From positions 1 to 64,000 of the forward strand of contig NZ_WTEV01000005.1 in NCBI RefSeq assembly GCF_009795885.1: a stretch of 64,000 bases of DNA, read 5' to 3'. The notes under the pieces are model-generated. The model had not been told where the DNA came from and ran no database searches. It saw only the letters and a list, made by a program, of their open reading frames with translations. Origin of the DNA: Gilliamella sp. Pas-s25. Lineage in GTDB: Bacteria; Pseudomonadota; Gammaproteobacteria; Enterobacterales; Orbaceae. Below are positions 9,648-18,809 of this stretch, in pieces. A program made the position numbers and the translations under genes. Positions within the stretch are counted from its first letter, which is position 1. Each line of letters begins with the position of its first letter.

Positions 9648-10919
9648 ATGCAAATTTTATATACTGTTTTATTATATTTGATTCAACCCTTCGTTTGGCT
9701 AAGGCTACTTTGGCGCAGCTGTAAAGCGCCAGCTTATCGCAAGCGTTGGTTTGAACGCTATGGTTTTTGCCAAAATAAAGTTGAATCTAACGGTATTTTA
9801 CTGCATGCTGTATCAGTGGGAGAAACGATTGCCGCTATCCCACTCATCAAAGCATTGCAACAACAATATCCTAATTTACCTATCACTGTGACCACTATGA
9901 CGCCAACAGGCTCTGAGCGAGTGAAATCGTCATTCGGTGATAGCGTTCATCATGTCTATTTACCTTATGATTTGCCTTGCGCAATAAATCGTTTTTTAAA
10001 AACAACTCAGCCAAAATTAGTGATTATTATGGAAACTGAGCTTTGGCCTAATTTTATTTGTCAGTGTTACAAACGAAATATTCCGCTGATTCTTGCCAAC
10101 GCCAGATTATCAGAACGATCAGCTAACCGATATCGCAAACTAGGACGCGCGATTAGCCATTTACTATCAAAAATTAGCACCGTTGCCGCACAAAATAAAC
10201 AAGACGGAGAGCGTTTTGTGTCATTGGGTTTGCCAAGTGATCATCTAGCAATAACCGGCAGTATTAAATTTGATATTGATTTAACTACTCAACAGCAGCA
10301 AAAAATTGCAATGCTAAAACAACAGTGGCAATTAAACCGCCCTGTTTTTATTGCTGCAAGTACACATAGTGGCGAAGATGAAATCATCTTGTCTGCCTTT
10401 GAACGATTATTACAAACATACCCTAATTTGTTATTAATTCTTGTCCCCCGCCACCCTGAACGCTTTAAAACCGTCGAAAAATTAATTAATGACCGCGGGT
10501 TAAATTATATCAACCGCAGTAGCAACCAAGTTCCGACTAAACAAACACAAGTCATTTTGGGCGATACAATGGGCGAGTTAATAGAACTTTATGGCATGGC
10601 CGATATTACTTTTGTTGGTGGTAGTTTAGTCAAGCATGGTGGGCATAACCCATTAGAGCCAGCACTTCACCACATTCCAATCATTAGTGGCGAGCACTTT
10701 TTCAATTTTAAAGTTATTTGTGAACAGCTCATTTCAGCTAACGGAATGATCATTTGTACTAGCTCAGCAGACGCTCTTTATTCGGCGGTTAATACGCTTT
10801 TGGCAAATAAAAGTAATAGTCAGCAAATTGGTGAACAGGCATATCAAGTATTAAAACAAAATCAAGGGGCACTAAATCGGCTGCTTAACATTATCAACCA
10901 TTATCTTTACTCTAAATAA
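9648..10919 (+). CDS. waaA: 3-deoxy-D-manno-octulosonic acid transferase
   Basis: A 423-residue GT-B glycosyltransferase that adds Kdo residues to lipid A precursor at the inner membrane. The N-terminal membrane-associated helix, the HAVSVGET loop with the conserved catalytic Glu, TTMTPTGSER, and the C-terminal HGGHNPLEPA donor-binding motif are all visible. Length equals E. coli WaaA (425). It follows orn by 6 bp and ends 9 bp before the chosen hemH start, so orn-waaA-hemH looks like one unit. Its presence shows the organism makes Kdo-containing lipopolysaccharide. Confidence 0.95.
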   Translation: MQILYTVLLYLIQPFVWLRLLWRSCKAPAYRKRWFERYGFCQNKVESNGILLHAVSVGETIAAIPLIKALQQQYPNLPITVTTMTPTGSERVKSSFGDSVHHVYLPYDLPCAINRFLKTTQPKLVIIMETELWPNFICQCYKRNIPLILANARLSERSANRYRKLGRAISHLLSKISTVAAQNKQDGERFVSLGLPSDHLAITGSIKFDIDLTTQQQQKIAMLKQQWQLNRPVFIAASTHSGEDEIILSAFERLLQTYPNLLLILVPRHPERFKTVEKLINDRGLNYINRSSNQVPTKQTQVILGDTMGELIELYGMADITFVGGSLVKHGGHNPLEPALHHIPIISGEHFFNFKVICEQLISANGMIICTSSADALYSAVNTLLANKSNSQQIGEQAYQVLKQNQGALNRLLNIINHYLYSK

Positions 10920-10928
10920 GGATTGCTT

Positions 10929-11924
10929 GTGGAAAAAAAACAAGGTCTATTATTGGTTAATTTAGGCACGCCAAGTGCGGCAACGCCAGATGCAATAAAG
11001 CAGTATTTAACCGAGTTTTTGCTCGATCGGCATGTGGTTGATTTACCTAAGCTGTTTTGGTCTCCCATTTTAAAGTATATTGTAATACCTAAACGAGTAC
11101 CTTATATTATTCACCATTACCAAAAAATTTGGATAAATAGCGCATCACCTTTATTACATTATAGCCAATTATTATGTGATAAGTTACAACGCCATTTACC
11201 TAATATCCAATGCGAATTAGCCATGACCTATGGCGAACCGGATATGCAATCTGCGTTGAACAAGCTTCAATCATGCTCAAAAATTACCGTATTACCACTC
11301 TTTCCACAGTATTCCACAACCACAACTCTGGCAGTACTTGACAAACTTAAACAAATTATCGCCTCTGATCAAATCATCGATAATATCTGCTATATTCGTG
11401 ACTATGCTGATCATCCAAGTTATATTAACGCACTTTATTTACAAATTAAGCAGGCTTTTGAAGATCAAGGAGAGCCTGAAGTGCTCGTGCTTTCTTATCA
11501 TGGTATTCCAGAGAGCTATATTCACAAACGAAAAGAGGATTATATTAAACGTTGTGAAATGACCACACAGTTATTAATCGAAAAATGTCGAGCAAATGGT
11601 ATAAATCGACCAATCCAAATGGCGTACCAATCCAAATTTGGTAAAGGTAAATGGGTTACACCAAGTACCAGTGACACACTACAAACACTAGCGCAAAGTG
11701 GCGTTAAAAACGTGCACGTTATCTGCCCGGGTTTCTCGGTAGATTGTATTGAAACCCTTTATGAAATTGATGAAGAAAATCGAGAACTGTTTTTTAATGC
11801 AGGCGGAAAAACGTTTTATTATATTCCCGCATTAAATGAGAGCGACTTACAGATTAGTTTAATCATAGCGTTAATCAATCATACTCAACCGCTTACATTT
11901 AAAAATTTATACTCAAACACATAG
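10929..11924 (+). CDS. hemH: Ferrochelatase
   Basis: Inserts Fe2+ into protoporphyrin IX, the last step of haem synthesis. The ~331-residue protein shows GLLLVNLGTP at the N-terminus and SYHGIPESYIHKR with the catalytic His. FGKGKW and CPGFSVDCIETLYEI follow, the latter with the conserved Glu. An upstream TTG at 10923 keeps the frame, but AAGGA (10918-10922) abuts it with no spacing. The GTG at 10929 has a 6-nt spacing and gives MEKKQGLLL, so I chose it. The 3' end is unusual: the last codons and stop lie inside a 43-bp dispersed repeat. Confidence 0.93.
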   Translation: MEKKQGLLLVNLGTPSAATPDAIKQYLTEFLLDRHVVDLPKLFWSPILKYIVIPKRVPYIIHHYQKIWINSASPLLHYSQLLCDKLQRHLPNIQCELAMTYGEPDMQSALNKLQSCSKITVLPLFPQYSTTTTLAVLDKLKQIIASDQIIDNICYIRDYADHPSYINALYLQIKQAFEDQGEPEVLVLSYHGIPESYIHKRKEDYIKRCEMTTQLLIEKCRANGINRPIQMAYQSKFGKGKWVTPSTSDTLQTLAQSGVKNVHVICPGFSVDCIETLYEIDEENRELFFNAGGKTFYYIPALNESDLQISLIIALINHTQPLTFKNLYSNT

Positions 11925-11948
11925 TTTCCTGAAACTTTTTGACAAAAA
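11906..11948 (+). repeat. 43-bp dispersed intergenic repeat, copy A
   Basis: Begins TTTATACTCAAAC and runs into GTTTCCTGAAACTTTTTGAC. It contains the palindrome GTTTC-CT-GAAAC (11924-11935). It overlaps the last codons and the stop of hemH. Copies B (34849-34890), C (40027-40069) and D (60885-60922, reverse) share the same order of blocks. Confidence 0.8.
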
Positions 11949-12120
11949 CCATTTGACTTAAAAAGATTATACAAAGGTTGATAATTGTTAACGTTCAAAT
12001 GATTAAAATTTTAAATTAACAAATATTAATGCTAAATAGCTATCTATCTCCCCAATAATTTATGACGTATGATAGGATATTATTAATAATTGAGTATCTG
12101 AGCACTGAGGAGAAAATTAA

Positions 12121-13452
12121 GTGAAAATCATCATCATTGGCGCTCAAGCCGCAGGCGCAAGTGCTGCCGCAAAAGCCAAAAGAATGAACCCAGAGGCAAC
12201 CATCCGTATTTATGAAAAATCGAATATTGTCTCGTTTGGCGCTTGTGGTTTACCCTATTTTATTGGTAACCATTTTACTGATGCCAATGAAATGATATCT
12301 CGAACACCAGAACAATTTCAAAAAGAGGGTATTGAAATTAAAACGTTACATGAAGTAATGGCGATTGATGTTAATCAAAAAAAATTAACCATTAAAGATC
12401 ACAATACTGGTGATTGCTTTGATGACAACTACGATAAATTATTACTGGCGGTTGGCGCAAGTCCTATTATGCCGGCTTTTAAAAATGGTCAGCTAAAAAA
12501 CATTTTTACATTACGTGATCTGCACGATGGATTAGCAATCAAACACGTATTATCAGACCAAAATACCCAAAATGTTATTGTTGTCGGTGCTGGCTATATT
12601 GGGCTTGAAATCGCTGAATCGCTGGTCGCCTTACAAAAAAAGGTTAAATTGATCCAATTGGATGACAGAATCCTTGTCGATGCGTTTGATGAACAAATTA
12701 CCGACCTTATTGAAGAAAATATTAAACAACATTGCGACCTACACTTGCAAGAGCGAGTACTTGGCTTTGAAGGCTCACACAATGTCACGCATGTGATTAC
12801 CGATAAAGGACGATATCTCGCTGATATGGTTATTATTGCAACGGGAGTAAAACCAAATAGTGATATCTATAAAGGTCTTAACATCAACACACTTGAAAAT
12901 GGTGCCATAATCACTAACAGCTTAGGGCAAACCAATATTACCGATATTTATGCCGCTGGCGATTGCACCGCGCTTTACCATAAAGTGAGCCATTCAATGG
13001 TATATATCCCGCTCGCCACAGGAGCAAACAAGCTTGGCAAAATTGTAGGCGAAAATTTAAGTGGCGGACATGGTGAATATCCCGGCACGATTGGCACTTC
13101 AGCGTTAAAAGTTTTTGATATCGAAGCCGGGCGCACTGGTTTAACTGAAAACGAAGCCAAAAAAGCTGCAATCCCCTATAAAACTGTCATAGTTAAAGAT
13201 AAAAATCACAGTAATTATGTTGCTGGACAAACAAGTGTAACAGCAAAACTTATTTATCATGCCGATACGCGCATGATTTTAGGTGGACAAATAGCCGGTG
13301 GGCAAGGTGCGGTATTAAGAGTGAACACGTTAGCAACCGCTATATGGGCGAATGTGAAAATTGATGAATTGGCCATGATGGATTTTCTGTATGCGCCACC
13401 TTTTTCCAGACCTTGGGATATTTTAAATATTGCCGGCTCAATCGCCAAATAA
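12121..13452 (+). CDS. CoA-disulfide reductase / NADH oxidase-type flavoprotein
   Basis: A 443-residue pyridine nucleotide-disulfide oxidoreductase of the single-cysteine class. It has an N-terminal FAD Rossmann motif (IIIGAQAAGASAA), a lone redox Cys42 in SFGACGLPYFIG, and a central NAD(P)-binding motif (VIVVGAGYIGLEIAESL). The second FAD motif is TDIYAAGDC, and the dimerisation domain ends YAPPFSRPWDILN. This layout fits CoA-disulfide reductases, NADH oxidases and NAD(P)H-polysulfide reductases, which cannot be told apart here. It starts with GTG after a GAGGAGA ribosome-binding site. A cystine-type symporter lies 93 bp downstream on the same strand, suggesting a thiol/disulfide role. Confidence 0.82.
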   Translation: MKIIIIGAQAAGASAAAKAKRMNPEATIRIYEKSNIVSFGACGLPYFIGNHFTDANEMISRTPEQFQKEGIEIKTLHEVMAIDVNQKKLTIKDHNTGDCFDDNYDKLLLAVGASPIMPAFKNGQLKNIFTLRDLHDGLAIKHVLSDQNTQNVIVVGAGYIGLEIAESLVALQKKVKLIQLDDRILVDAFDEQITDLIEENIKQHCDLHLQERVLGFEGSHNVTHVITDKGRYLADMVIIATGVKPNSDIYKGLNINTLENGAIITNSLGQTNITDIYAAGDCTALYHKVSHSMVYIPLATGANKLGKIVGENLSGGHGEYPGTIGTSALKVFDIEAGRTGLTENEAKKAAIPYKTVIVKDKNHSNYVAGQTSVTAKLIYHADTRMILGGQIAGGQGAVLRVNTLATAIWANVKIDELAMMDFLYAPPFSRPWDILNIAGSIAK

Positions 13453-13545
13453 ACAACATGAATATATTTATAGTTAAACATCAAATCATGTAATTAAACA
13501 TAGATTGTTAACCAGATAATTGAATTATCAAAAGAGAGGCTAATT

Positions 13546-14967
13546 ATGTCAGATGCCATTTTTCAGGGGACTTTTTTTGAAAAGTTCCTAGCAATTACTC
13601 ATTATCAAACGCTCATTGGTATTGGGCTACTACTTATCTGTTTTTTTGCGGTGATGAAACCGTTACAAGATAAGAAAGTCAATTTTTCAGTTCGTATGTT
13701 AGTTGGCTTAATCCTTGGTGCTGTGCTTGGTCTAGGCATTCAAGCTGTGGCTGGATTTCCTGATGCAGCAACCCTCTGGATGCAAGAAACCGCAACATGG
13801 TATGGGTTATTTGGTCGAGCATTTATTGCCTTTATCCGAATGTTAGTGATACCACTTATTTTTGTATCGATTGTTAAAGTGATTATCGACTTTTCGGGCA
13901 AAAAAAATCTACCTCAAATTGCATTTAGAGGGATTTTTTGGTTACTGTTTACAACAGCCATTGCCTGCGTCGTTGGTATTTTGCTAGCAAATCTATTTGC
14001 TTTAGGTGAAATAAGCTCAAGCTCTGTACATCAAGCCCAAGCAAAACAATACACCAATATTATTGATACCTTTGTGAATCTAATTCCAAGTAATATTATT
14101 GCATCAATGGTAAATGAAAACATTGTTGGATTAGTCATCTTCTCGGCTTTAATGGGGCTTGCTGCCAATAGAATGGAAAAGAAGAATCCACAGCCTATTG
14201 AGCTCTTTAAAACATTTATCGAAGCGCTTTACAAAATCGTGATGTCCATTGCGATGACAATCATTAAATATATGCCTTACGCAGTCATTGCGTTACTGGC
14301 TCGCACTATTATTTCTAATGGAATACCGGCCATTATTCAGGTTTCTAGCTTTGTTGCTGCTATCTATATTGCCACATTGATTATGCTAATTGTGCATATT
14401 GCCATTGTTTCAATTCATGGTATTTCACCAATTATGTTTATCAAAAAAGCACTAGGAACGTGGTTATTAGCCTTTACTAGTCGCTCATCAGTTGGCTCAC
14501 TACCAATGACTATCTCAACGTTAACCGTTCGAATGGGAGTCAATACCGGCACAGCAAATTTAGTCGGCTCACTTGGCAGTACTATGGGAATGAATGGGTG
14601 TGCTGGTTTTTTTCCTGCTTTACTTGCCGTGATGGTAGCGCATATGGTTGGCATTGAAACAAATATCCAATTTTATATTATGCTTGTCATTGTGGTAGTT
14701 ATTGGCTCAATCGGCATCGCTGGCATTCCCGGCACAGCAACCGTTGCTGCAACCGTTGTTTTATCTGGTATGGGGATGGCTGAATACTTCCCATTAATTG
14801 GAATGGTTTTAGCCGTGGATCCAATTATTGATATGGCAAGAACTTTAGCCAATGTATCTGGCGCTATGACAGCGGCTGTGGCAACTGATCGTGAAATTGG
14901 CCTTATGGATATGGCTGTGTATAACGATCCTAATATTACCCTTGAAAATGAGCCGTCAGAAGTCTGA
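13546..14967 (+). CDS. DAACS-family symporter, probable L-cystine transporter (TcyP/YdjN-like)
   Basis: A 473-residue sodium or proton symporter of the dicarboxylate/amino acid:cation family. Hydrophobic segments alternate with the re-entrant hairpin motif FTSRSSVGSLPMT and the substrate-loop motif GSTMGMNGCAGFFPA. VDPIIDMARTLANVSG closes the transport core. The R-S-S hairpin and NGCAG loop resemble the YdjN/TcyP cystine-uptake branch more than DctA/GltP. Substrate is inferred from this likeness and from the upstream disulfide reductase. A ribosome-binding site (AAAGAGAGG) precedes the ATG. The coding 3' end forms a perfect hairpin across the stop codon. Confidence 0.75.
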   Translation: MSDAIFQGTFFEKFLAITHYQTLIGIGLLLICFFAVMKPLQDKKVNFSVRMLVGLILGAVLGLGIQAVAGFPDAATLWMQETATWYGLFGRAFIAFIRMLVIPLIFVSIVKVIIDFSGKKNLPQIAFRGIFWLLFTTAIACVVGILLANLFALGEISSSSVHQAQAKQYTNIIDTFVNLIPSNIIASMVNENIVGLVIFSALMGLAANRMEKKNPQPIELFKTFIEALYKIVMSIAMTIIKYMPYAVIALLARTIISNGIPAIIQVSSFVAAIYIATLIMLIVHIAIVSIHGISPIMFIKKALGTWLLAFTSRSSVGSLPMTISTLTVRMGVNTGTANLVGSLGSTMGMNGCAGFFPALLAVMVAHMVGIETNIQFYIMLVIVVVIGSIGIAGIPGTATVAATVVLSGMGMAEYFPLIGMVLAVDPIIDMARTLANVSGAMTAAVATDREIGLMDMAVYNDPNITLENEPSEV

Positions 14968-14970
14968 CGG
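14953..14970. terminator. Hairpin across the stop codon of the cystine-type symporter
   Basis: CCGTCAGA-AG-TCTGACGG is a perfect 8-bp inverted repeat that includes the TGA stop at 14965-14967. No T run follows (CAATAACTATTTC), so it may be a weak terminator, an mRNA end-protector, or a protein-binding site. Confidence 0.5.
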
Positions 14971-15200
14971 CAATAACTATTTCAAAAAAGGGCGAATTAA
15001 ACTAAATCTCAGAATCTAACTGACCCAATAAATTATAACGTGTTGATTTAATTTTAAATAAAATAATTAAAATCAAACCGCGACCTAAGCGATTTTTACA
15101 ATGAAAACACACCAATTGTTATAACCACTGCTAATCAACGTTACTTAATATTTTAATATCAACTAAGTGTATTTTATTAGTAATGTGTAACATAGCTTAT

Positions 15201-16172
15201 TTATTGGCTGAATAAAGATATATTATTTTTATCGCCACTAGTTAAAAAATCACAGATTTCTTGCTGTGATTTGAGGGTTCTAATGTTTTGTAGGACGTCT
15301 GCTGCTTGAGCATAGTGCTGTTTTAAGTAAGCAAGCCACTGTTTGATACGTGCAGAATGATAAAGCGGTTTAACGTCATCAATAGAGGATGTTGCATAGT
15401 GGATTAAAATTTCCATCACTTGTTGCCAATTGAATGGTGATTGTTCAGTTCGAATCATATTGGCTAAGTTAGGAATCGTTAAAATACCACGGCCTAGCAT
15501 AATATCGTTAGTTTGGCTTTGGTTTATGCAATTTTGTGCATCCTCAATAGAAAAAATTTCACCATTAGCAATAACGGGAATATTTAGAAGTTGCTTGATT
15601 TGACCTATTGTTTGCCAATCTATTTTTTCGGCTTTATAGCCGTCTTCTTTGGTTCGACCATGAATGGCAATTTCATTGGCACCGGCAAGTTCAATCGCGC
15701 TGGCGATATCGTGACAATGTGATTTATTATCCCATCCTAAGCGAATTTTGACGGATAACCTATTGCTTTCCCCTATTGCTTGCCTTACTTGGCTGACAAT
15801 ATTAAATATCTGCTCGGGATATTGTAATAAATAAGCGCCCCCGTGACTGCCAACGACCGTTTTGGCTGGGCAACCAAAATTGATATCAATACCATAAGAG
15901 CCTAATTCAATAGCTTTAACGGCATTTTCTGCCATCCACTCTGGAGACTGGCCAAGGATTTGCACCCGCACTGGCGTGCCAGATTTAGTTTTTCCGTTAT
16001 GGTAAAGCTCAGGACATAGGCGATAAAAGGTTCGATTAGATAATTTATGATGGGTTACTCTAATAAATTCAGTCACACAATAATCAAATTGGTTAATTGA
16101 AGTTAAAAGTTGTCTGACTTGATAATCAAGCACACCCTCCATGGGTGCTAAAATAATTCGGTTAATTTTCAT
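15201..16172 (-). CDS. dusC: tRNA-dihydrouridine(16) synthase
   Basis: A 323-residue FMN-dependent reductase that converts U16 in the tRNA D-loop to dihydrouridine. The start RIILAPMEGVLD, the segment YCVTEFIRV, and INFGCPAKTV with the catalytic Cys fit the Dus family. VHGRTKEDGYKAEKIDW and IPVIANGEI also fit. The MEGVLD / TEFIRV / VRVQILGQ variants match DusC rather than DusA or DusB. It ends in a C-terminal helical domain. moeB lies upstream in the same direction with an 8-bp gap, so the two are cotranscribed. Confidence 0.93.
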   Translation of the reverse strand: MKINRIILAPMEGVLDYQVRQLLTSINQFDYCVTEFIRVTHHKLSNRTFYRLCPELYHNGKTKSGTPVRVQILGQSPEWMAENAVKAIELGSYGIDINFGCPAKTVVGSHGGAYLLQYPEQIFNIVSQVRQAIGESNRLSVKIRLGWDNKSHCHDIASAIELAGANEIAIHGRTKEDGYKAEKIDWQTIGQIKQLLNIPVIANGEIFSIEDAQNCINQSQTNDIMLGRGILTIPNLANMIRTEQSPFNWQQVMEILIHYATSSIDDVKPLYHSARIKQWLAYLKQHYAQAADVLQNIRTLKSQQEICDFLTSGDKNNISLFSQ

Positions 16173-16180
16173 TGCGAAAC

Positions 16181-16942
16181 CTAATTAGTATGACTATTTC
16201 CACAAATGCGACAGTTAAGTTGTTTGGTAAATTTAACTTGGTTAAATTCCATTGTCATTGTATCAATCATTAGTACACGACCAATTAATGGTTTTCCATA
16301 TTGGGTTAGCACTTTGATGGCTTCTAAGGCTTGCATGGTGCCAAACATGCCAACAAGTGGCGCCATGACACCCGCTTCAACACATGTGAGTTGATCTTGA
16401 CCAAATAAGCGGCTCAAACAGTGATAACAAGGTTCATCAGGCTGATAAGTAAATACGCTTAATAACCCCTCCATACGGATAGCAGCGCCAGAAACGAGTG
16501 GTCTTTTTACATGAAAACAGCAACGGTTAATTTGCTCTCGTGTCACTAAGTTATCAGTACAGTCGATGACAATATTATGCTGTTTGATAAGCGAGATGAG
16601 CTTATCATCGTCAAGTTGCTGATGCACAGTTTCAATTAACGTATTGGCATTGATATTGGTTAAGGTTTTTTTTGCGACCTCGACTTTGTATTGATTGATG
16701 GCTGTTTCGGTATATAAGATTTGTCGATTTAAGTTGGATTTTGATATGGTGTCAAAATCAACTAACGTTAATTTGCCTAAACCTGATGCAGCCAAATAGA
16801 GTGATGCCGCACAGCCGAGTCCACCTAAACCGATGATCAGTGCTGAACTGTTTTTCAATATTTGTTGTTTATCAATATCAAAACCACGCAATGTGATTTG
16901 TCTATCATAACGAAACAGTTCTTGATCAGTCAGTTCTTGCAT
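16181..16942 (-). CDS. moeB: Molybdopterin-synthase adenylyltransferase
   Basis: A 253-residue E1-like enzyme that adenylates the C-terminal Gly-Gly of MoaD for molybdopterin synthesis. ATP-binding GLGGLGCAASLYLAASG, the arginine-finger region SNLNRQILY, DCTDN, and two zinc CxxC pairs (CYHC, CRIC) are present. VSGAAIRMEG and LTCVEAGVMAP match E. coli MoeB (249 aa) better than ThiF. No moeA or moa genes are adjacent. It heads a two-gene minus-strand unit with dusC. Confidence 0.9.
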   Translation of the reverse strand: MQELTDQELFRYDRQITLRGFDIDKQQILKNSSALIIGLGGLGCAASLYLAASGLGKLTLVDFDTISKSNLNRQILYTETAINQYKVEVAKKTLTNINANTLIETVHQQLDDDKLISLIKQHNIVIDCTDNLVTREQINRCCFHVKRPLVSGAAIRMEGLLSVFTYQPDEPCYHCLSRLFGQDQLTCVEAGVMAPLVGMFGTMQALEAIKVLTQYGKPLIGRVLMIDTMTMEFNQVKFTKQLNCRICGNSHTN

Positions 16943-16988
16943 AGTGGATGATTATTGGGTTAATTATGAAAAAGCATTATAACAGAAA

Positions 16989-17010
16989 CTTGGCACAACA
17001 ATGTGCCAAG
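16989..17010 (-). terminator. Intrinsic terminator of the M20/DUF3100 operon
   Basis: CTTGGCACA-ACAA-TGTGCCAAG, perfect 9-bp arms with a 4-nt loop, lies just beyond the minus-strand amidohydrolase stop. On the minus strand it is followed by TTTCTGTT. Confidence 0.75.
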
Positions 17011-17019
17011 CGATTAAGA

Positions 17020-18339
17020 TTATTTGTCAAAGCCAGATAGGAATATTAAATATTCTTCTTTGGTCATAAGTGGCTTATATTCTGACATCAGCGTTTGTGC
17101 AGCTTTGGCGTCGTCATAAAGTAAATCGATAATTGTACAGGCCATCATTTGCGCAGGACGGATATAAGCCATATCTTCATCAAATACGGTATAATCTTTA
17201 CCGTGTAAAACACCCCGAACCGAACCAATCCATGGGTGGCTAACAGGCATAATGTGGGATAGATCGCCAGTATCCGTGCTTCCTGTCATATGAGGGGCAA
17301 CTGAAACATTTTCTTCACCAATTAACGCTTCGGCATTACGTTTTAAAAGCTCGTTAAGCGTTGGATTGTTATTTAATGGTAAATAGCCAGGCAAGTCCTT
17401 AATTTCACAGGTGGCACCAACCGCCATAGCGCCTGCTTTTAGTGCTTGATTAATTCGTTCATTGGCATCAATCATGGCGGGCACATTGCCAGCTCGCACA
17501 TAGCTTTCCATTCTTACATCGCTTGGAATCACATTAACTAGATCACCACCTTGGGTAATAATCGGGTGGAATCTAATATAGTCTTTTTCTTGAAATGTTT
17601 CGCGAATAGCATGCACACCCATCATTCCCATCATTGCTGCATTTAAAGCATTGACACCCGCATGTGGCGCAGCCGCCGCGTGTGACGCTTCGCCTTTATA
17701 TTTAATCAGTTTACCGATAAAACCATTACTGGTGGTTGATATTTCGATAAAACCATCTTGGCGGTCATTGGGTACGCTAGTTAAGTGTATTTGCAGTGCC
17801 ATATCAACATCGTCAAATTCACCCCGCGAAATTAGCTCTGGTTTGCCACCAATATATTTGATTTTACCTTCTTCAATTAAGCGATTTCGATAAGTGATTT
17901 CAACATATTCTTCAGCAGGTACCGCAAAAGGTACGACATCGCCCGCTAAAAACTGCATAGCCCCTGCCTCAATTAATCCCATCGTAACTGCCATCATATT
18001 GGCAATTTGCGCATTATGCCCACAACAGTGTGCAGCGCCAGATATTTCGTCAGCAGCAGGGTGATCTGCACAAATAATGGCATCAAGTTCACCAATAACA
18101 GCAATGCTGTACTGACTACCTTTTCCGCCTTTTAAGCGACCTTTTACGCCAGTTATAGCTAATTTATTTTTAAATGGTACACCTAATTTTTCAAAGGCTT
18201 CTTCGACTTTTTTAGCAGTCTTGTGTTCTTTATAACCAAGTTCAGGTTCTGCCCAAATTGACTGAGCAATCGCTTTGATGTCAGCTTTACGGTTTGCTAT
18301 TGCGTTACAAACCTTTTTTTTAAGTTCTTCTTTTGTCAT
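17020..18339 (-). CDS. M20-family amidohydrolase
   Basis: A 439-residue zinc-type amidohydrolase/peptidase of the M20D group. The metal motif region reads GELDAI...AAHCCGHNAQIANMM (Cys-Gly-His), followed by the catalytic PAEEYVE and a lid-domain His in GEASHAAAAPHAGVNALNAA. The C-terminal metal His is in PHMTGSTDTGDLSHI. Such enzymes deacylate N-acyl amino acids or cleave p-aminobenzoyl-glutamate and auxin conjugates; the substrate here is unknown. It is the last gene of an operon with two multi-spanning membrane proteins (20-bp gap). That suggests import of an amidated compound followed by cytoplasmic hydrolysis. Confidence 0.85.
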   Translation of the reverse strand: MTKEELKKKVCNAIANRKADIKAIAQSIWAEPELGYKEHKTAKKVEEAFEKLGVPFKNKLAITGVKGRLKGGKGSQYSIAVIGELDAIICADHPAADEISGAAHCCGHNAQIANMMAVTMGLIEAGAMQFLAGDVVPFAVPAEEYVEITYRNRLIEEGKIKYIGGKPELISRGEFDDVDMALQIHLTSVPNDRQDGFIEISTTSNGFIGKLIKYKGEASHAAAAPHAGVNALNAAMMGMMGVHAIRETFQEKDYIRFHPIITQGGDLVNVIPSDVRMESYVRAGNVPAMIDANERINQALKAGAMAVGATCEIKDLPGYLPLNNNPTLNELLKRNAEALIGEENVSVAPHMTGSTDTGDLSHIMPVSHPWIGSVRGVLHGKDYTVFDEDMAYIRPAQMMACTIIDLLYDDAKAAQTLMSEYKPLMTKEEYLIFLSGFDK

Positions 18340-18359
18340 ATGTAAAATCCTAATTCAAA

Positions 18360-18809
18360 TTAGATAACACCTTCCCAATGTAAGGTGATTTGTGCAATGA
18401 TTGCCGCAAAAATAAAGGTACCTGAAAACACGGCTAACGAAACAGGAATGATTCGCCAAGAGATACTTTTAAATAATGCTAAATCTTTGCCAATAGCTAG
18501 TCCTGCATAAGCAAGTACTGGGGTACAAACAGCTAATAAAGAAACCTGATCAGTCATTGAAACAACTTGTTCGTGATAAGGAAATATTGGTGATGAAGCC
18601 ACTGCGGCTACGACTGATACCCATAAAATAACTGGAAATTTGTTTAATAGTGGAATTTTACCAACAAAATAGCCGGCTATTGATATAGCAACTAAGATTG
18701 ATAATGCTTGTAATGACAGATTAAAATCAATTTTGTAACCTACAGTATTGCCGGCAGCCATAATAATGGCAACTAAGATCAGTAAAAATATTGTTTCTAG
18801 GCATTTCAT
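18360..18809 (-). CDS. Small polytopic membrane protein, partner of DUF3100 protein
   Basis: A 149-residue protein with about five hydrophobic segments, starting with an uncleaved or signal-anchor-like helix (IFLLILVAIIMAAGNTVGY). It has no catalytic motif. It overlaps the upstream DUF3100 gene by 4 nt (ATGA), so translational coupling is likely. The pair may form a two-component transporter. I recognise the arrangement (DUF3100 plus a short permease-like subunit plus an M20 hydrolase) but no characterised function for it. Confidence 0.7.
   Translation of the reverse strand: MKCLETIFLLILVAIIMAAGNTVGYKIDFNLSLQALSILVAISIAGYFVGKIPLLNKFPVILWVSVVAAVASSPIFPYHEQVVSMTDQVSLLAVCTPVLAYAGLAIGKDLALFKSISWRIIPVSLAVFSGTFIFAAIIAQITLHWEGVI

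Noticed and set aside
10971-10985. AAGTGCGGC near the hemH start as a Pasteurellaceae-type DNA uptake sequence
   Set aside because: A single near match to AAGTGCGGT inside a coding region; no enrichment seen in the window.
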